A DNA stretch of 64,000 nucleotides from Reticulitermes speratus (lineage: Eukaryota; Arthropoda; Insecta; Blattodea; Rhinotermitidae), in assembly GCA_021186555.1 (NCBI GenBank), contig JAJKFL010000012.1:22579711-22643710 (forward strand). The letters run 5' to 3'. The notes beneath the pieces were generated by a model. It searched no databases. It saw only the letters and a list, made by a program, of their open reading frames with translations, and was not told the origin of the DNA. Below, piece after piece: positions 1-10,428 of the stretch. The translations under genes and the position numbers were made by a program. Each line of letters starts with the position of its first letter. The first letter of the stretch is position 1.

Positions 1-335
1 GCAAGGGTACGAGCGGGATAAAAAAGAAACGCGATTGTGCATGAAGATACGAAAGCATTTGTTCCCTGTTTAATGTCATTACTCATTTCCCAGTAGTTCG
101 TACTTAACCCCTTACAGCCTAGTGTTTACTGTATGTTCCGCCAGGTTTAACACAAAAAGTACTGCATTCTGTATACGCAGTGTATTTATGTGTTTTGTGT
201 GATTCCCAAAATGAGAGCAGTTATTTACCTGCACAACATTCACTGATTGGTCTTCCTAATAGAAGCACACCGTTTTATCCATGAGGCTCGACCTGAAGCT
301 GTATCCTGTATATAATGTGTATTAACTTGAGTCTG

Positions 336-632
336 CAGGCCGTGCCATGGCATAGGTGGTTAGGTTAATTGCCGGCCTCTCAGCGTGGAGGCCCAGATCC
401 TATTCCAGATTAGTCCATATGAGTTTTGTGGCGGACAAAGTAGAACTGGGTTAGGTTTATCCCGAAGTACCTCGTTTTTTCTCTGCCGCTATCATTCCAC
501 CAATGCTCCTTACTCTTCTCCATCTTAATGCCACTATTATCAGAGGGACAAGTGAGCGAAGGATGCTACACTTCAAATAAAGCGAACGTCCTAAGGATAT
601 CGTGGAGCATTGGAGGGTGCTCTAAGGGTTAA
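336..632 (+). repeat. tRNA-headed SINE, family B
   Basis: A degraded SINE. A tRNA-like head (GCCATGGCATAGGTGGTTAG, then GGAGGCCCAGATCC in place of a B box) is followed by the conserved body 'GTGGCGGACAAAGTAGAACTGG', 'ATCATTCCACCAATGCTCC' and 'GAGGGACAAGTGAGCGAAGG'. Six related copies or fragments occur at 7.1, 12.2, 13.4, 17.2, 18.6 and 62.3 kb in both orientations, and that recurrence is the main evidence. The bases before 336 show no feature I can recognise. Confidence 0.75.
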
Positions 633-1229
633 ACGACTGTGGTTACTGATTTCTGAAATGTTGGACACTACACATTACCCTGTTTAGGGTAGGACGTCTG
701 TGGGTGTACCAGTACTTTCCCCTTTTGTCCTGTCTCAAATGTCTCCTGGAGTCATCACTGTTCTTCCGTACGTCACGGAGCGTGCTAGTAATTTTCTAAT
801 GCGCCATCAAAAGTGGTCAGAGGTCACCGCAGGGAACCACTGCGGTGTGCTGTAATTCTGCGTGGCTTGAGCCATGGTCATGTACTGAAGAGAGTAGATG
901 ATGCAGGAACTTGATACTTTGAAGCCTGAATTTCATGTGAACAGTGTTTACAAATTTAGTTTCCACCTGAAAGAAAACAGTGTCCTTATTACAGAGATAA
1001 ATCATTGAAATATTATTTAGGAAAATAATGTACGTTTATTGCGAGAATCATACAAAATATATACTTACACTGTGTGTGGTAAAAATGCCGAGTTTTTAAT
1101 GCTGACAGAAGATGGTACATATACCTGTATCAATAAATGTACTATATATGTATGTATGTAGGAAGTACCATGATTTAAATGGTTCATGCCTGCCTCCAAC
1201 ATGTCGAGTAACACCAGTAAGTGCGAGAT
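633..1229. other. no recognised feature
   Basis: AT-rich sequence with only short open frames. I see no splice-flanked exon, no terminal repeats and no match to the repeat families found elsewhere in the window. Confidence 0.5.
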
Positions 1230-1450
1230 TTGAGGTTCTCACAGCGTTGCTGTGTGGGATAGGACGCGGCGTGGATTTGTGAACAGGTTCAAACGTTTTC
1301 ATCTTCAGCATAGGCTGAGAACTATGGAAGAAGCAAGCGACTCCGAAGAGTTCGTACCCATATACGAGTTTGCACGGTGTCGTATCGCAGATGAATTTAA
1401 TCTCCATCAACCTCGCCGTGAGAACCTTAGGTTTCGCAAAGTACAGATGG
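1230..1450 (-). repeat. degraded insect interspersed repeat ('PC.LV..Y..FG' type)
   Basis: On the minus strand the translation reads CDTTPCKLVYGYELFG and, slightly later, FEPVHKSTPRPIPHS. From memory this resembles the spurious peptides (..PCSLVDVYQRFGGT.., ..KSTRRHIPED..) produced by a very common interspersed repeat of insect genomes. It is not a gene. The plus-strand open frame over the same bases is a shadow. Confidence 0.5.
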
Positions 1451-1869
1451 TCCAATGTATTTTCGTAAACATGATTCATAATTGAATGCAACACAGACGA
1501 TAAAGACGATACGCACACAGAGGTTACGTTTGTAAAGTGTCATGTTTACTCCTTACGTAATGCAGCAGTTGTGTTGGCGGATGTTGTTTCTTAGTTCCTC
1601 TACAGTGTGGAGCTTTGTTTTATACACTTTGTCTTTTCTTTCCCACAAGTAGTAGCCACTAGGTGTTTAATTAGGGGAACGTGGGGCCCAAAGACCGCGC
1701 CTGATTACGCGGCCATCATCGTAAGCCAATCGCAGTGCTTCGAAACATGGAAGTCTAATATTAGCTGTATTGTGTAAGACTCTTGCGCAATGAATCATCT
1801 GTTTGCTTCTCGTAATGCAGTTCTCAGTCAACCGTTCATTGATATAACAACATGCATCGAGTCAGATAC
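1451..1869. other. no recognised feature
   Basis: No coding, repeat or RNA signal that I can support. Confidence 0.45.
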
Positions 1870-2425
1870 GCTGTTTAACAGTATGTGTGTGGATAGTGCA
1901 AATGTATTTACAATATAAGTCTGTTGGAAAAGGTCTCAGAAAATTTCTGTCCCAGTTCCCAGGAGTAGCAGTTCCAAGTAACAGAGTATACACAGCTTGG
2001 TCAATGAGCTGCTAGACAAAAACCCAGACAGGAAACGAACTGTGCTGACAGAAGAGAAAGTGGACGATATTGGTGCTAGACTTGAAACTTCACCAAGAAA
2101 ATCTCTTAAACGACTATCTCACGGGACGAGTGTTTCGAAACCGTCTGCACGAAGGGACATAGAATTGTTAAAACTGCAACCGTATACGACAACGGACGTT
2201 TATTTGTGGGGAAGTGTAAAAGATAAAGTGTGTAAAACAAATCTGGAAACATCCGCCGCTGTATTTCAGCAATTTCCCGGGAAGAATTCCAGAGAGTTAA
2301 CAATAGTGTGTTCACAGGTGTAATGAGTGCATTCGGCCAGGAAGGCAACAATTTCAGCTTCTGCTGTAGCTCTGGGTTTTTATTTGACTTTGTAAAGTTT
2401 ATTATCAATTCGAATCTTTGTCTAG
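1870..2425 (+). pseudogene. internally deleted transposase (HTH head joined to C-terminal tail)
   Basis: Frame-broken transposase remnant. The first half encodes a DUF4817 / Tc-mariner-like helix-turn-helix region: a degraded lead-in around QFPGVAVPS, then LTEEKVDDIGARLETSPRKS, then a second helix block (VSKPSARRD..LLKLQPYTTT). Immediately after PYTTT the text jumps to YLWGSVKDKVCKTN, which is the extreme C-terminal region of this transposase class ('..YLWG.LKD.VY.TNP..'), and ends in frame-shifted RVNN.VF and CNECIRPGRQQFQ-like text. The whole catalytic DDE domain, roughly 200 residues, is therefore missing at one junction near 2190-2200. Family assignment is from remembered patterns. The element is dead as a coding unit. 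Confidence 0.7.
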
Positions 2426-2561
2426 CTCCCTTCACCGACTGTTAGGTCTCTCGAGAAGTGGTATACGACGCAATGCTGGCGGAGCTTTGGGCCGGCGTTT
2501 ATCGGTCAAGTAGGAAAAAGAAAACACCGTAAATCATCAGCGGCCAAAAGACAGCCGTGAT

Positions 2562-2720
2562 AGTGTAGTCGGTATAGTGGCTAGTGGCTAGGCTGTGGGA
2601 TGGACAGTCTACGATTTGATTCTGGGCAGAACAAGGGGGTTTCTTCTGAAAGGTCCAGACCGGCTGTGGGGTTCACCAAGCCTCCTATTCAGTGGGACAA
2701 CTCTCTACCTATACAATCAA
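2562..2720 (+). repeat. tRNA-headed SINE, family A
   Basis: A-box-like GTAGTCGGTATAGTGGCTAG, then 'CTACGATTTGATTCTGGGCA' in the B-box place, then the diagnostic body 'CCGGCTGTGGGGTTCACC' and 'AGCCTCCTATTCAGTGGG'. Many further copies lie in the window (10.4, 16.7, 18.1, 40.7, 52.6, 52.9, 56.0, 58.7, 60.4, 62.6 kb). This one abuts a transposase remnant. Confidence 0.75.
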
Positions 2721-2724
2721 CGAC

Positions 2725-3031
2725 GAAGAGTTTCAACAGTCGTAAGGGGAACGTCAAGATGTCTTACAATTCTTCGCATAATAGTAGCTTACGTGGATAA
2801 TGTTTTCTTCTTCATCGACATCATGATTAACCTGACGCTCAGCTGTAACGCGAACGCCGAGAAGCGTACCGGTACCTCGTAAAGTCTAGTAGCGTCGAGT
2901 AAACACTCTTCTTGTGGGTATTTTGCGGTTCGGAAAACGCCGCTGTGTTCAGCATGAACTGCATTACTGCAACAAAGACCGAACACGTAAACCATATTCG
3001 CATACGCAGCAACTGAAAATGTAAATGCCAT
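2725..3031 (-). pseudogene. DUF4817-type transposase N-terminus, broken
   Basis: From an ATG at 3031 the minus strand reads MAFTFSVAAYANMVYVFGLC, a well-known start of DUF4817 proteins (N-terminal helix-turn-helix of a transposase abundant in termites and cockroaches). After frame changes the same family text resumes as GVRVTAERQVNHDVDEEENI near 2860-2800 and as RHLDVPLTTVETLRR near 2770-2725. No catalytic part follows, because a SINE lies beyond. The breaks are single-base shifts, so this is a fossil. It is a separate copy from the plus-strand remnant just upstream. Confidence 0.7.
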
Positions 3032-3312
3032 CTTGAACGTAACATGTACCGAGACAATAGTACGTGCTGTACCACGCGTACTGTACTGCATTGAGGGGTA
3101 GCAAGAAAGGCGTGGAAGTGTGATAAGCCTGTAATATGAATACATTACCCGCCAGCTTACCGCGTAGTGTATAGCGAACTCCTTGAGTTGTGACGCGCGG
3201 TGCACAGGCGTGCGTTTACGAAACTGAAAAACACTCATAGCACCATAACCAATGAGAATAGAAGTCGTCTACAGTCATGTCCACGATTTATGAAACACAC
3301 TGTACATGTGAA

Positions 3313-3352
3313 ACCTGGTTAGTGCCTATGCGTGTACATATAGCACTAACCA
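3313..3352. repeat. 11-bp-arm hairpin
   Basis: Arms CTGGTTAGTGC and GCACTAACCAG are perfect complements separated by about 17 nt. No terminator or known RNA context was recognised. Confidence 0.6.
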
Positions 3353-4070
3353 GCTTACTTGGTAATTGGCGTGAGGTATTATAAGAGGCAAGCTGGGTAG
3401 AGGGGAAGCACCAGCAAGCTCTTCCCTATCCGTTTGAATCAGGCGCACAGTGACTGAAGCTATGAATGTACTCCCACGCGAACGTAGCAGGTCTCTTGGT
3501 CACTACTATATACGAAACTCGCAATAGCTCCCGTTAATATTTTAAGGTCGTCCTTGATGTTGATAATGATAATGAACATGTGGGGGTTGAACACAGTGTG
3601 TATGAGAGTTTTATTTCGATGGGCATTATCTTATTAGGTCTAGCTGTGAACTGTAAACGGCGTTAATTGAGGATTCATGTTGCTTTACTTCCCGGAACAG
3701 TACTTAGCTCCATCGTGATTTATGCGGAGGGCAGGGGACTAATGAAATTAAGCATAAGGCACCTCAGCTTGTGTGGGTCTGTTATTAATCTTCGCTGTTT
3801 GCAACACTGTCGAACATTTTGGACTTTGGGTAGTTCTGCGGCGGAAGTTCCAGAGCTTGAATTTCGGATCGATTGACGACGGAGGCTAACCACAACAACA
3901 TCCACAGGATGTGCCATACAGAGCGTGTCACTTTAATACATATTTGTGTTCGGCGTGTTATGCAGTGTAAATACTCATATTTTATGATGTGTGGTGAGTT
4001 TTGAGGTTCTGCACGGCTGTGACTATGAAGGTATCTGACATGTCACGCCTTGCAATTAGTAGATAATACC
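3353..4070. other. no recognised feature
   Basis: Mixed-composition sequence with short open frames only. No splice-supported exon and no family repeat seen. Confidence 0.45.
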
Positions 4071-4104
4071 GACGTTTCGGAGTGATCCGCCGTCTGTATT
4101 CAGG
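4071..4104 (-). repeat. CTGAA..CCGAAAC hairpin motif, divergent
   Basis: The minus strand reads CCTGAATACAGACGGCGGAT followed by CACTCCGAAACGTC. This is a variant of the CTGANGA-hairpin-GAAAC motif found more completely at 32.4, 53.8, 54.5, 55.0, 58.2 and 59.2 kb. Here the first core element is altered, so only family likeness is claimed. Confidence 0.45.
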
Positions 4105-4417
4105 GACTGGTTCCCCGAAATATCAGTACTTAACCTACCACACTACATGACTTCACATTCCAGAAGACAAATTTACTTGTAATTTCTTATTGATACGACA
4201 TCCCGTCATACACCACGACGGACTGTTGTGATAATAACGACATAGCGGATATTCCTGACTGACAATTCAGATCAGTTGAAATATTATTTATTTTCTTAGG
4301 GGCTTTTCGTTAGCATAGGGTGCATAGCTACGATTCTGTTTCCAGAATCTCGTTTGTGAAAAACAGGGTTCCGAAAGCGAAGGTCAGGTTGGCATTACAC
4401 TCCGATGTGAACTTGAA

Positions 4418-4431
4418 GGGGGGGGGGGGGG
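4418..4431 (+). repeat. poly(G) tract, 14 nt
   Basis: Uninterrupted G14 in otherwise unremarkable sequence. One of seven such tracts of at least 13 nt in the window. Confidence 0.9.
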
Positions 4432-4783
4432 AGTGGTCAATAGATTTAGTTGAACGATGGTCGTCTTACTGTGATGCCAGGCGTGGAAATGTAACGTTTA
4501 TGGTGGCAGCCATAATTGAAAATGAAGTACGAATTATCAGTTTCTCTCGTTACGTTATATGCTTTTACTTTAAACTATTTTTAAAAGAGGGAGGGTTATA
4601 ATCGCGTTGGAATTGAAAGATAAACATAAATGTTCGCACTTCCGCTATATTCGTATTTTGCGTTTTATACCAAAGTTGCATATATCTGGAAGACCTAAGC
4701 TTTACCATGTGCCATACATTGTTTCAGGACAGCAGATTCAGTGTTGCTAGTATTGCTTCCACCTCATAAATTCGTGCATCCGC

Positions 4784-4820
4784 CATGTTGTTATTACCGG
4801 TCATGTTGTTATTACCGGTC
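4784..4820 (+). repeat. 18-bp perfect tandem duplication
   Basis: The unit CATGTTGTTATTACCGGT occurs twice back to back, about 90 bp before a poly(G) tract at 4913-4927 (G15). Confidence 0.85.
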
Positions 4821-4912
4821 ATAGAATTTAAGAAGTACGTGATTTGGTCAGCCTGTAATGGCACAAGTGCATACCAAATTTCGTTAAAATCGGTCAACAG
4901 ATTAAACGAATT

Positions 4913-4927
4913 GGGGGGGGGGGGGGG
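4913..4927 (+). repeat. poly(G) tract, 15 nt
   Basis: G15 preceded by AAACGAATT and followed by CACAGTATTCATCC. Confidence 0.9.
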
Positions 4928-5089
4928 CACAGTATTCATCCATTTAGAGGCTGTCCTATCCTCGTAATTCTTAAATTCTACAACCCGTAATAAAAATGCT
5001 GCGGAGGAATGAACGTATTATGCGTGACTTACTCTGTGGAGCACAGTCCTTCTTCAGAAGCTAATAATTCGCTAGATAGTTAAAAAAGT

Positions 5090-5520
5090 CCTCGCATTTT
5101 ATGGAACCCGAAGGTTCATTATCGTGTTCACAAGATTCCTCCACTTGTCCCTATCCTGAGCCAGATCAATCCAGTCCGCGCCCTCCTATCCTATATCTTG
5201 AAGATCCATTTTTATATTATCCTGATACCTGTGCCTTGCTCTTGCAAGGGGTATATTTCCCTCAGGTATCCCCATCAAAACGTCTTCTCTTCTCCCTACT
5301 TGCGACAGGCCCCTCCCATCTCGCTCTTCTTGATTTGATCACCCGCCTAATATTTTATATGGTGAAGAGTACAGATCCTGAAGTACTTGTTATACAATCT
5401 CTTGCAGTCGGCTGTTATCATGTCCCTCTCAGGCCCACATATCTTCCTCAGCATCCTATTATCGAACACCCTCAGTCTATATCCTTCCCTAGTATGAGAT
5501 ACCAAGTTTCACTCCCATGT
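5090..5520 (-). pseudogene. non-LTR retrotransposon reverse-transcriptase C-terminal fragment
   Basis: The minus strand carries the C-terminal tail of an insect LINE polyprotein: RLRVFDNRMLRK near 5480, GPERD, then QDNIKMDLQDIG, ADWIDLAQDRDKWRNLVNT and finally MNLRVP with a stop near 5100. I know this tail (DWIDLAQDRDRWR..VNLRVP) as the end of jockey-like/CR1-like elements that are very abundant in cockroach genomes. Several stops and shifts separate the blocks, and nothing of the polymerase palm remains. The plus-strand open frame 5101-5556 is the shadow of this fragment. It abuts a second, different LINE tail on its right. Confidence 0.75.
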
Positions 5521-5552
5521 CAAACAACATGCAGAATTGTAGTTCTGTGTAT

Positions 5553-5710
5553 TTGAATGTTTCATCCATTACGTAGTCTGTCTTGCTACAAATTCATAGC
5601 CTTTTCCAAAGCGAGTTTTCCACAGAGTGTTTTCTAGTGCTTCCCCTTTCAGATTCCAGTATATTCTCGCGTCCTTAAGGTCAACCAGTAGCTTAATTTG
5701 AATGTGTATA
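5553..5710 (-). pseudogene. RTE-type LINE 3' end fragment (copy 1)
   Basis: The sequence CATCCATTACGTAGTCTGTC, 'AGCCTTTTCCAAAGCGAG' and 'TCCTTAAGGTCAACCAGTAG' matches the minus strand of the terminal 160 bp of the RTE-like element whose plus-strand copy ends at 23995 (…LDRTL..RFGRG.GPV.RQT). Like the other copies it begins at the 3' tail and is truncated at its 5' side, as expected for target-primed insertion. Confidence 0.7.
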
Positions 5711-6540
5711 TCTTTGGATAGCGAACGGGAAAACAAAATGTTTTGGACTGAAGGCTAGCAAACATTACCTGAGTTCCATCTGCTCTTAACTTCTTCATGA
5801 ATGCAATTTTCATCTGTTCGTATCGTTTTTCAACACTTGAACTTTGCGACACTTTCAAACGATTTAGTTTACGTCATTCCAAACGATCCGTTCAAGTCCG
5901 AGGCTTTGTCGACCACCTTAAAGCGTTACGGTGAGGAGTTGTTAGCCTGTGCCAAAACCCCAAGCTGGATACCACCCATTTTCGGCTGTCCGTGACTTAT
6001 TATCCACAGTGTCCTGAAATGATTACGGTGTATGGTGATCATTACATATTGCAAAAGCGTGCACATTTTGATAATATGATTTTCGTAGAGTCTGAAGTAA
6101 TACTATATCGGCCTTGCGAGCATTTGCATTTTTCTGTCAATTTTGCAGCAATTACTGACGCACCATCAGGAAAACGAATATGAAATTCTGTTTGAAGGAA
6201 TGTTGTAAAGATTTCTACACGTTGTGTATGAATTACGTTTTTTACACATCAGAAAATACCAGCACGATGATGGTGCGAACATCTGAAATTATGTTTGAGA
6301 TGGACATAATGTATTTTTAAAATATATTCTTTTCCCAAAATAAATACCAGAACGTACGAACTGATACTGAAGATAAAAATGACGAGCATTTTAAACATAT
6401 GTGCAGTTGGAAGCAAAAAATACTCTGGCATTAGTGTGATTCGAAACCAGTGCCGATTTGCGGACGAATCCAGTACCCAGTCCCATGAGTTAAATCGCAT
6501 ATAATTTTTGCATTATAAACGTACATTATCTAACACTGAC
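5711..6540. other. no recognised feature
   Basis: No gene or identifiable repeat. Short open frames only. Confidence 0.45.
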
Positions 6541-6858
6541 GAAATCAACCAACACAACACACACTGTATAGGGAAACTCCCTAAAGGTCTATATTTAACC
6601 AAACTTCGACATGTTGCCGTTAACAAGTAACCATTTTCAAGGAGTCATATAATTCATAAAAACGACGGAGAGATACATACATGAAATATATACATGAATA
6701 CAGTCATGGGAAACACGTGTGTTTCTCTCCATGATTTTTGTGATTTCATCTTTTAAATGCTTCCTCGTGAACCGAAATATGTCGTCGGAGTTTGGAATAA
6801 TGTAGGCCGCAACCATTAGGGATTTCCCCTATACACTGTATATTTTGTTGGTTGGTTT
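6541..6858. mobile_element. MITE-like element with ~43-bp terminal inverted repeats
   Basis: The left end (AATCAACCAACACAACACAC, ACTGTATAGGGAAACTCCCTAA) is the imperfect reverse complement of the right end (TTAGGGATTTCCCCTATACA, CTGTATATTTTGTTGGTTGG). The interior of about 230 bp holds no transposase. I could not define a convincing target-site duplication, so the superfamily is unassigned. Confidence 0.7.
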
Positions 6859-7079
6859 ATTAAAGGTTGAATTATAAATGGACGGAAATGTGCAATACTA
6901 CAAGTACATTATCTGCATGGAACATTAAGAACACAGAGTGTGTAAGATTATCAGGTTCTGCATTAAGAAAGTGGGATGTACCATATTTATTCTGCTCGGA
7001 ACGCTTGGTGCTTATTGAATAATAGCTATCAATAGAAAACCACTGAACGTATGAATATTTTCCTTAACTAAGATTCGAA

Positions 7080-7180
7080 TGTAAGGCTCCAGGCGATCAT
7101 GATGTTCTTTGTCCATGCGGGATTTATGGTGGACAGAGTGGCACTGGGACGGGTTTCACTCTGAGTTCTTCAGTTATAAT
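7080..7180 (+). repeat. SINE family B fragment
   Basis: TCCATGCGGGATTTATGGTG, 'GACAGAGTGGCACTGGG' and 'GTTCTTCAGTT' match the middle of family B; head and tail are missing. Confidence 0.6.
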
Positions 7181-7744
7181 TACATCAGTTCTCGATATTA
7201 ATATTCATTCATATATCATCGACACTATATGTTCTTAGCAATTCATAGCGTCGATCAATAATTCACAGAAAACAAACATGGCCTCCCGTATCCGTGTTTC
7301 TTTTTGAAGTGATTAAAGCGGATGGCATAATGATGCTACGTAGATATTGCTTTCTAGTAGCATTCAGAGTGTTAATCATAGAAGCTGTGGCAGTAGCTAT
7401 GTCCAGTGTTGAGAGGGCAACAAAGCCTTTGGCTCGGAGGATTTCCAGCACACCGTGCGGATTTGTGTTTGATCCAAATAATTCCCATGTTGGGCGGTAT
7501 TCGTACCTGTACAAGTCTATCTCTTATAATTAGTTAACACAAATATTGGAGTCCAGCAAAATGCAGTCGACGGTGCTTACTCTCTGTCCTGTAGATACGT
7601 TTTAGGATTGTAACATTTGTTGCTGGTGTTACATCAGGCAGACACGCTCTGTCAACTGCTAATATCTTTCGTCATATTTTGTTGCAAAGAAGAGCAAACG
7701 TTTTGATTTTGCTTATTGTTACTATACGTTTGCCATATATTCAC
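7181..7744. other. no recognised feature; an 83-codon open frame on the minus strand
   Basis: A minus-strand open frame at 7263-7514 has unusually protein-like composition (stretch STLDIATATASMINTLNA). I do not recognise a family and see no splice context, so it is noted and not called. Confidence 0.3.
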
Positions 7745-7935
7745 CATTCATAACGCAGTCTGTCCTGCGACAGGTCCATAGCCTCTTTCAAACGAGTTCT
7801 CCACAGAGTGCGAGTTAGTGCTTCCTCTTTCAATCCAGTATCTTCTCTTTTCCTACTTACATCTTCTTCCTCGTCTTCCCGTCCCTTCTGTCTTTCCTTC
7901 AGTAACGTGTTTTAGAAGGCGGTTCCTCAGCAAAA
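7745..7935 (-). pseudogene. RTE-type LINE 3' end fragment (copy 2)
   Basis: CATTCATAACGCAGTCTGTC, 'GGTCCATAGCCTCTTTCAAA' and 'AACGTGTTTTAGAAGGCGG' correspond to the minus strand of the same RTE tail as at 5553, 15050 and 23770. It starts at the 3' tail and is 5'-truncated. Confidence 0.7.
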
Positions 7936-8074
7936 TGTGTCATGTACTACAATATAAAATGTATTTTGTGAATATTCTTGTTACAGAATATGCTCTGGCG
8001 TTAGTGCACCATCTTCAGGCGGATGTCTTTGACAGACATCATAGGCGTTCTTAAAATTCTTAAAATTGACAATG

Positions 8075-8324
8075 CAGTGTACTGTTGATTATCCGGGGTA
8101 ATGGTGGCGGGGGGGGGGGGGGGGTGCGCACGGATAATTGAGAAACGCGGCTAATGCAAAACATGTACTTTGTTGAGCCACGAGCAAAAAGTAACTAATT
8201 TATTTATATATTTATTGTAAAACATTATTTCCCACCTTCGCCACTAGTGATCAGCAACTTACAATCGTGCACTGATAATCCGCAAGCCGGATGATCCGTG
8301 CTCGGATAATCGAGAGTAAAACAG
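8075..8324. mobile_element. pogo/Tigger-like MITE with G16 tract
   Basis: The left end CAGTGTACTGTTGATTATCC and the complement of the right end, CTGTTTTACTCTCGATTATCC, share GATTATCC and the overall pogo TIR form (CAGT..AAC.TCGATTATCCG). Internal text repeats the theme ('CGGATAATTGAG', 'GATAATCCGCAAGCCGGAT'). A G16 tract lies at 8109-8124 just inside the left end. No transposase is present. Confidence 0.6.
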
Positions 8325-9327
8325 TTTAGTATAAAACAATAACATTCCGTGAAGTCGCTCCTTGTCTTGATGGTCACTTACGTCACACGTGCACAAGTCC
8401 ATTTTTATTGCCGAAGTTTCCCACACCATTGTTAAACACTGTTGATAATTCGAGGCAGATATACATGACGTTATAGCCGTTATTATTTGCACATTTTATA
8501 TAACGTGCGTTGGTTTTTATGGTTATACACCTTTCTTTTGCTTAGTGTGAGTTGTGCTCTGTAGAACTATTGCTTGTATTGTGATGGTGTCACCGGTTTT
8601 AGCTGTTGATTTTATGACGCTACATTTAACTGCTAGGTTGTAATCACAGTAACTTTAGTGAGTTGTCTGGCAACACAGCAATGTTGTGCTTCGGCCCGAA
8701 TTGACGAAAGTAGAAGCGTCCGAACCTTCTGTCCTCGCGTGCGGGCTGGCGAACAGAATTCTCTTTAGTATGTGGAAGTTTTGGATTCTCCACTAAACCT
8801 ATTCACCGCTCGTATTGTTAATCTTCTATACCTACAGCTGGATATGGGCTGAGCCCGAAGCCTGTTTATTTAGTGTTTTCAGTATTTTGGTACCAATCAC
8901 TGTTTAAGGTATTGCTTTCGAATCATTTGTTGATATGTGGTGTTTGTATCTTGTGATATACTCAACGCATGCTCAGTGAATAATTTATAGCACGCATTCT
9001 TTTGACTTCCGTGGAGATGGAGACAGGAAGCTGCTCCGTAACGTTGGTAACTATATACCAGTTTGCACGCCGCTATATCCAGTTAACTTGAATCGTTAAC
9101 TTATATGTAGTTAGACGTGTTTCGAACACAGAAAGAGTTTGTCGTGGCGTCTAGCGAGCAAAGGAACCCGACCCCCATCTGAAAGCAATTGCTTGTCCGT
9201 ATTCTAATGTTATAACATCGGATTATTGTGTTTACAGAGCATGAAGTGTTGAGGCTGGAAGGGATCGCTGCTTGGCTGTTGGTAATATGTGGAATTTACT
9301 CGGAGGACAGATAACAGCGAAAATGGT
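8325..9327. other. no recognised feature
   Basis: About 1 kb with no gene, repeat family or RNA that I can support. Confidence 0.45.
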
Positions 9328-9361
9328 AATCATTCCTTGGTAATTAAACCAAGGAATGATT
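9328..9361. repeat. 14-bp-arm perfect hairpin
   Basis: AATCATTCCTTGGT, then AATTAA, then ACCAAGGAATGATT. It lies just left of an inverted-repeat element, and an imperfect relative (GATTACCATTCCGTGG) lies at 9545. Confidence 0.8.
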
Positions 9362-9401
9362 GCACTCACCCACTGACCACTTACGTATGTTCATAACGTA
9401 A

Positions 9402-9662
9402 TGATAACAATTAATACAGTCCAACACAAGTGTATTTATTATAAGAAGTATCTTTGTTTCTGTGAATGGCTACATGTTTCAACCCGCCTTGTGTCGTCAT
9501 GAGGCCTGTAAAAATGTATAAGGAAAGGCTAGTTATACAATTATGATTACCATTCCGTGGATGGAGATCTCATCTGTTATACAAACAAAGATAGTATGTA
9601 ATAAGTATATAATATATATATATATATATATAGTTTGTGTTGGACTGTATTAATTATTGTCA
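9402..9662. mobile_element. short inverted-repeat element enclosing a hammerhead-like motif
   Basis: Left arm AATTAATACAGTCCAACACA and right arm TGTGTTGGACTGTATTAATT are near-perfect complements. A second arm block follows (TTTATTATAAGAAG / ATCTTTGTTT against AAACAAAGAT / ATGTAATAAGTA). Between them, at 9468-9506 on the minus strand, lies GGC-CTCATGA … TTGAAACAT-GTA-GCC, where the outer GGC and GCC can pair. A (TA)n run is at 9608-9632. No coding capacity. Confidence 0.65.
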
Positions 9663-10428
9663 TATTATTAAGTCAAGTAACACAAGGAGATGTCTTCTAT
9701 CACAATTTGTTGTCGTCTTCGAATTCGGTTTTACGTTTTAACATCTGCAATTAGAACAACGTTATTAAATAAAGTAAGAATCAGTCCTTACGGAAAGAGA
9801 CCACACGGGTGACGAAGGTATAAGTTCCAGGTTCAGGTTAATCTTTATGAGTTTTTGAAGTTTGAATTAGATTCTGTTGACTCAAGATGTGGTCCAAATA
9901 GGAGGATTTGCGTCTGTAAGGGGCCCAAAATATGAGGAAAGTTCTTGAAGTGTGTTGAACTGTCAGTTTGGCTGAAACGTGCTGTATCACGGGATTGTTT
10001 TATTATTCATAAAGGGGGATGCACTTTGCATATTATCAAAATGTTCGGCTGTGAACTGAATTAGCTTATCCCTTTTCCTTCCATTGCACGAACATGCTGC
10101 ACACTTGCTGCAGCGGTGGAATGGAGAAGCCGTTTAATTTTTCAGAGTTTTGGTGAGACTGATTTGATTCTTATTGACAAATCGAGAATTTTCAGGTCAC
10201 TGCATTAAGGAATGTGTAAATTCTGGTAGGTCTACATAAGCTGTGGGTGCTATGAATTTTAAATAATTACGAGCGCTTTCAACTGTCAGTTTTTCAATTT
10301 ACGAATGGTGAACTTTTCTGAAAACCTGTCATTATTCATTATACCACGTTCCTAATGATGTAGATATTATAATTCTTTCGGCTACCCACTTAACACAACT
10401 TAGCGATTTTTAGTAAGTACAGCATAAA
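9663..10428. other. no recognised feature
   Basis: No supported gene or repeat family. Confidence 0.45.

Noticed and set aside
5101..5556. 151-codon plus-strand open frame
   Set aside because: It is the antisense shadow of a LINE C-terminal fragment on the minus strand.
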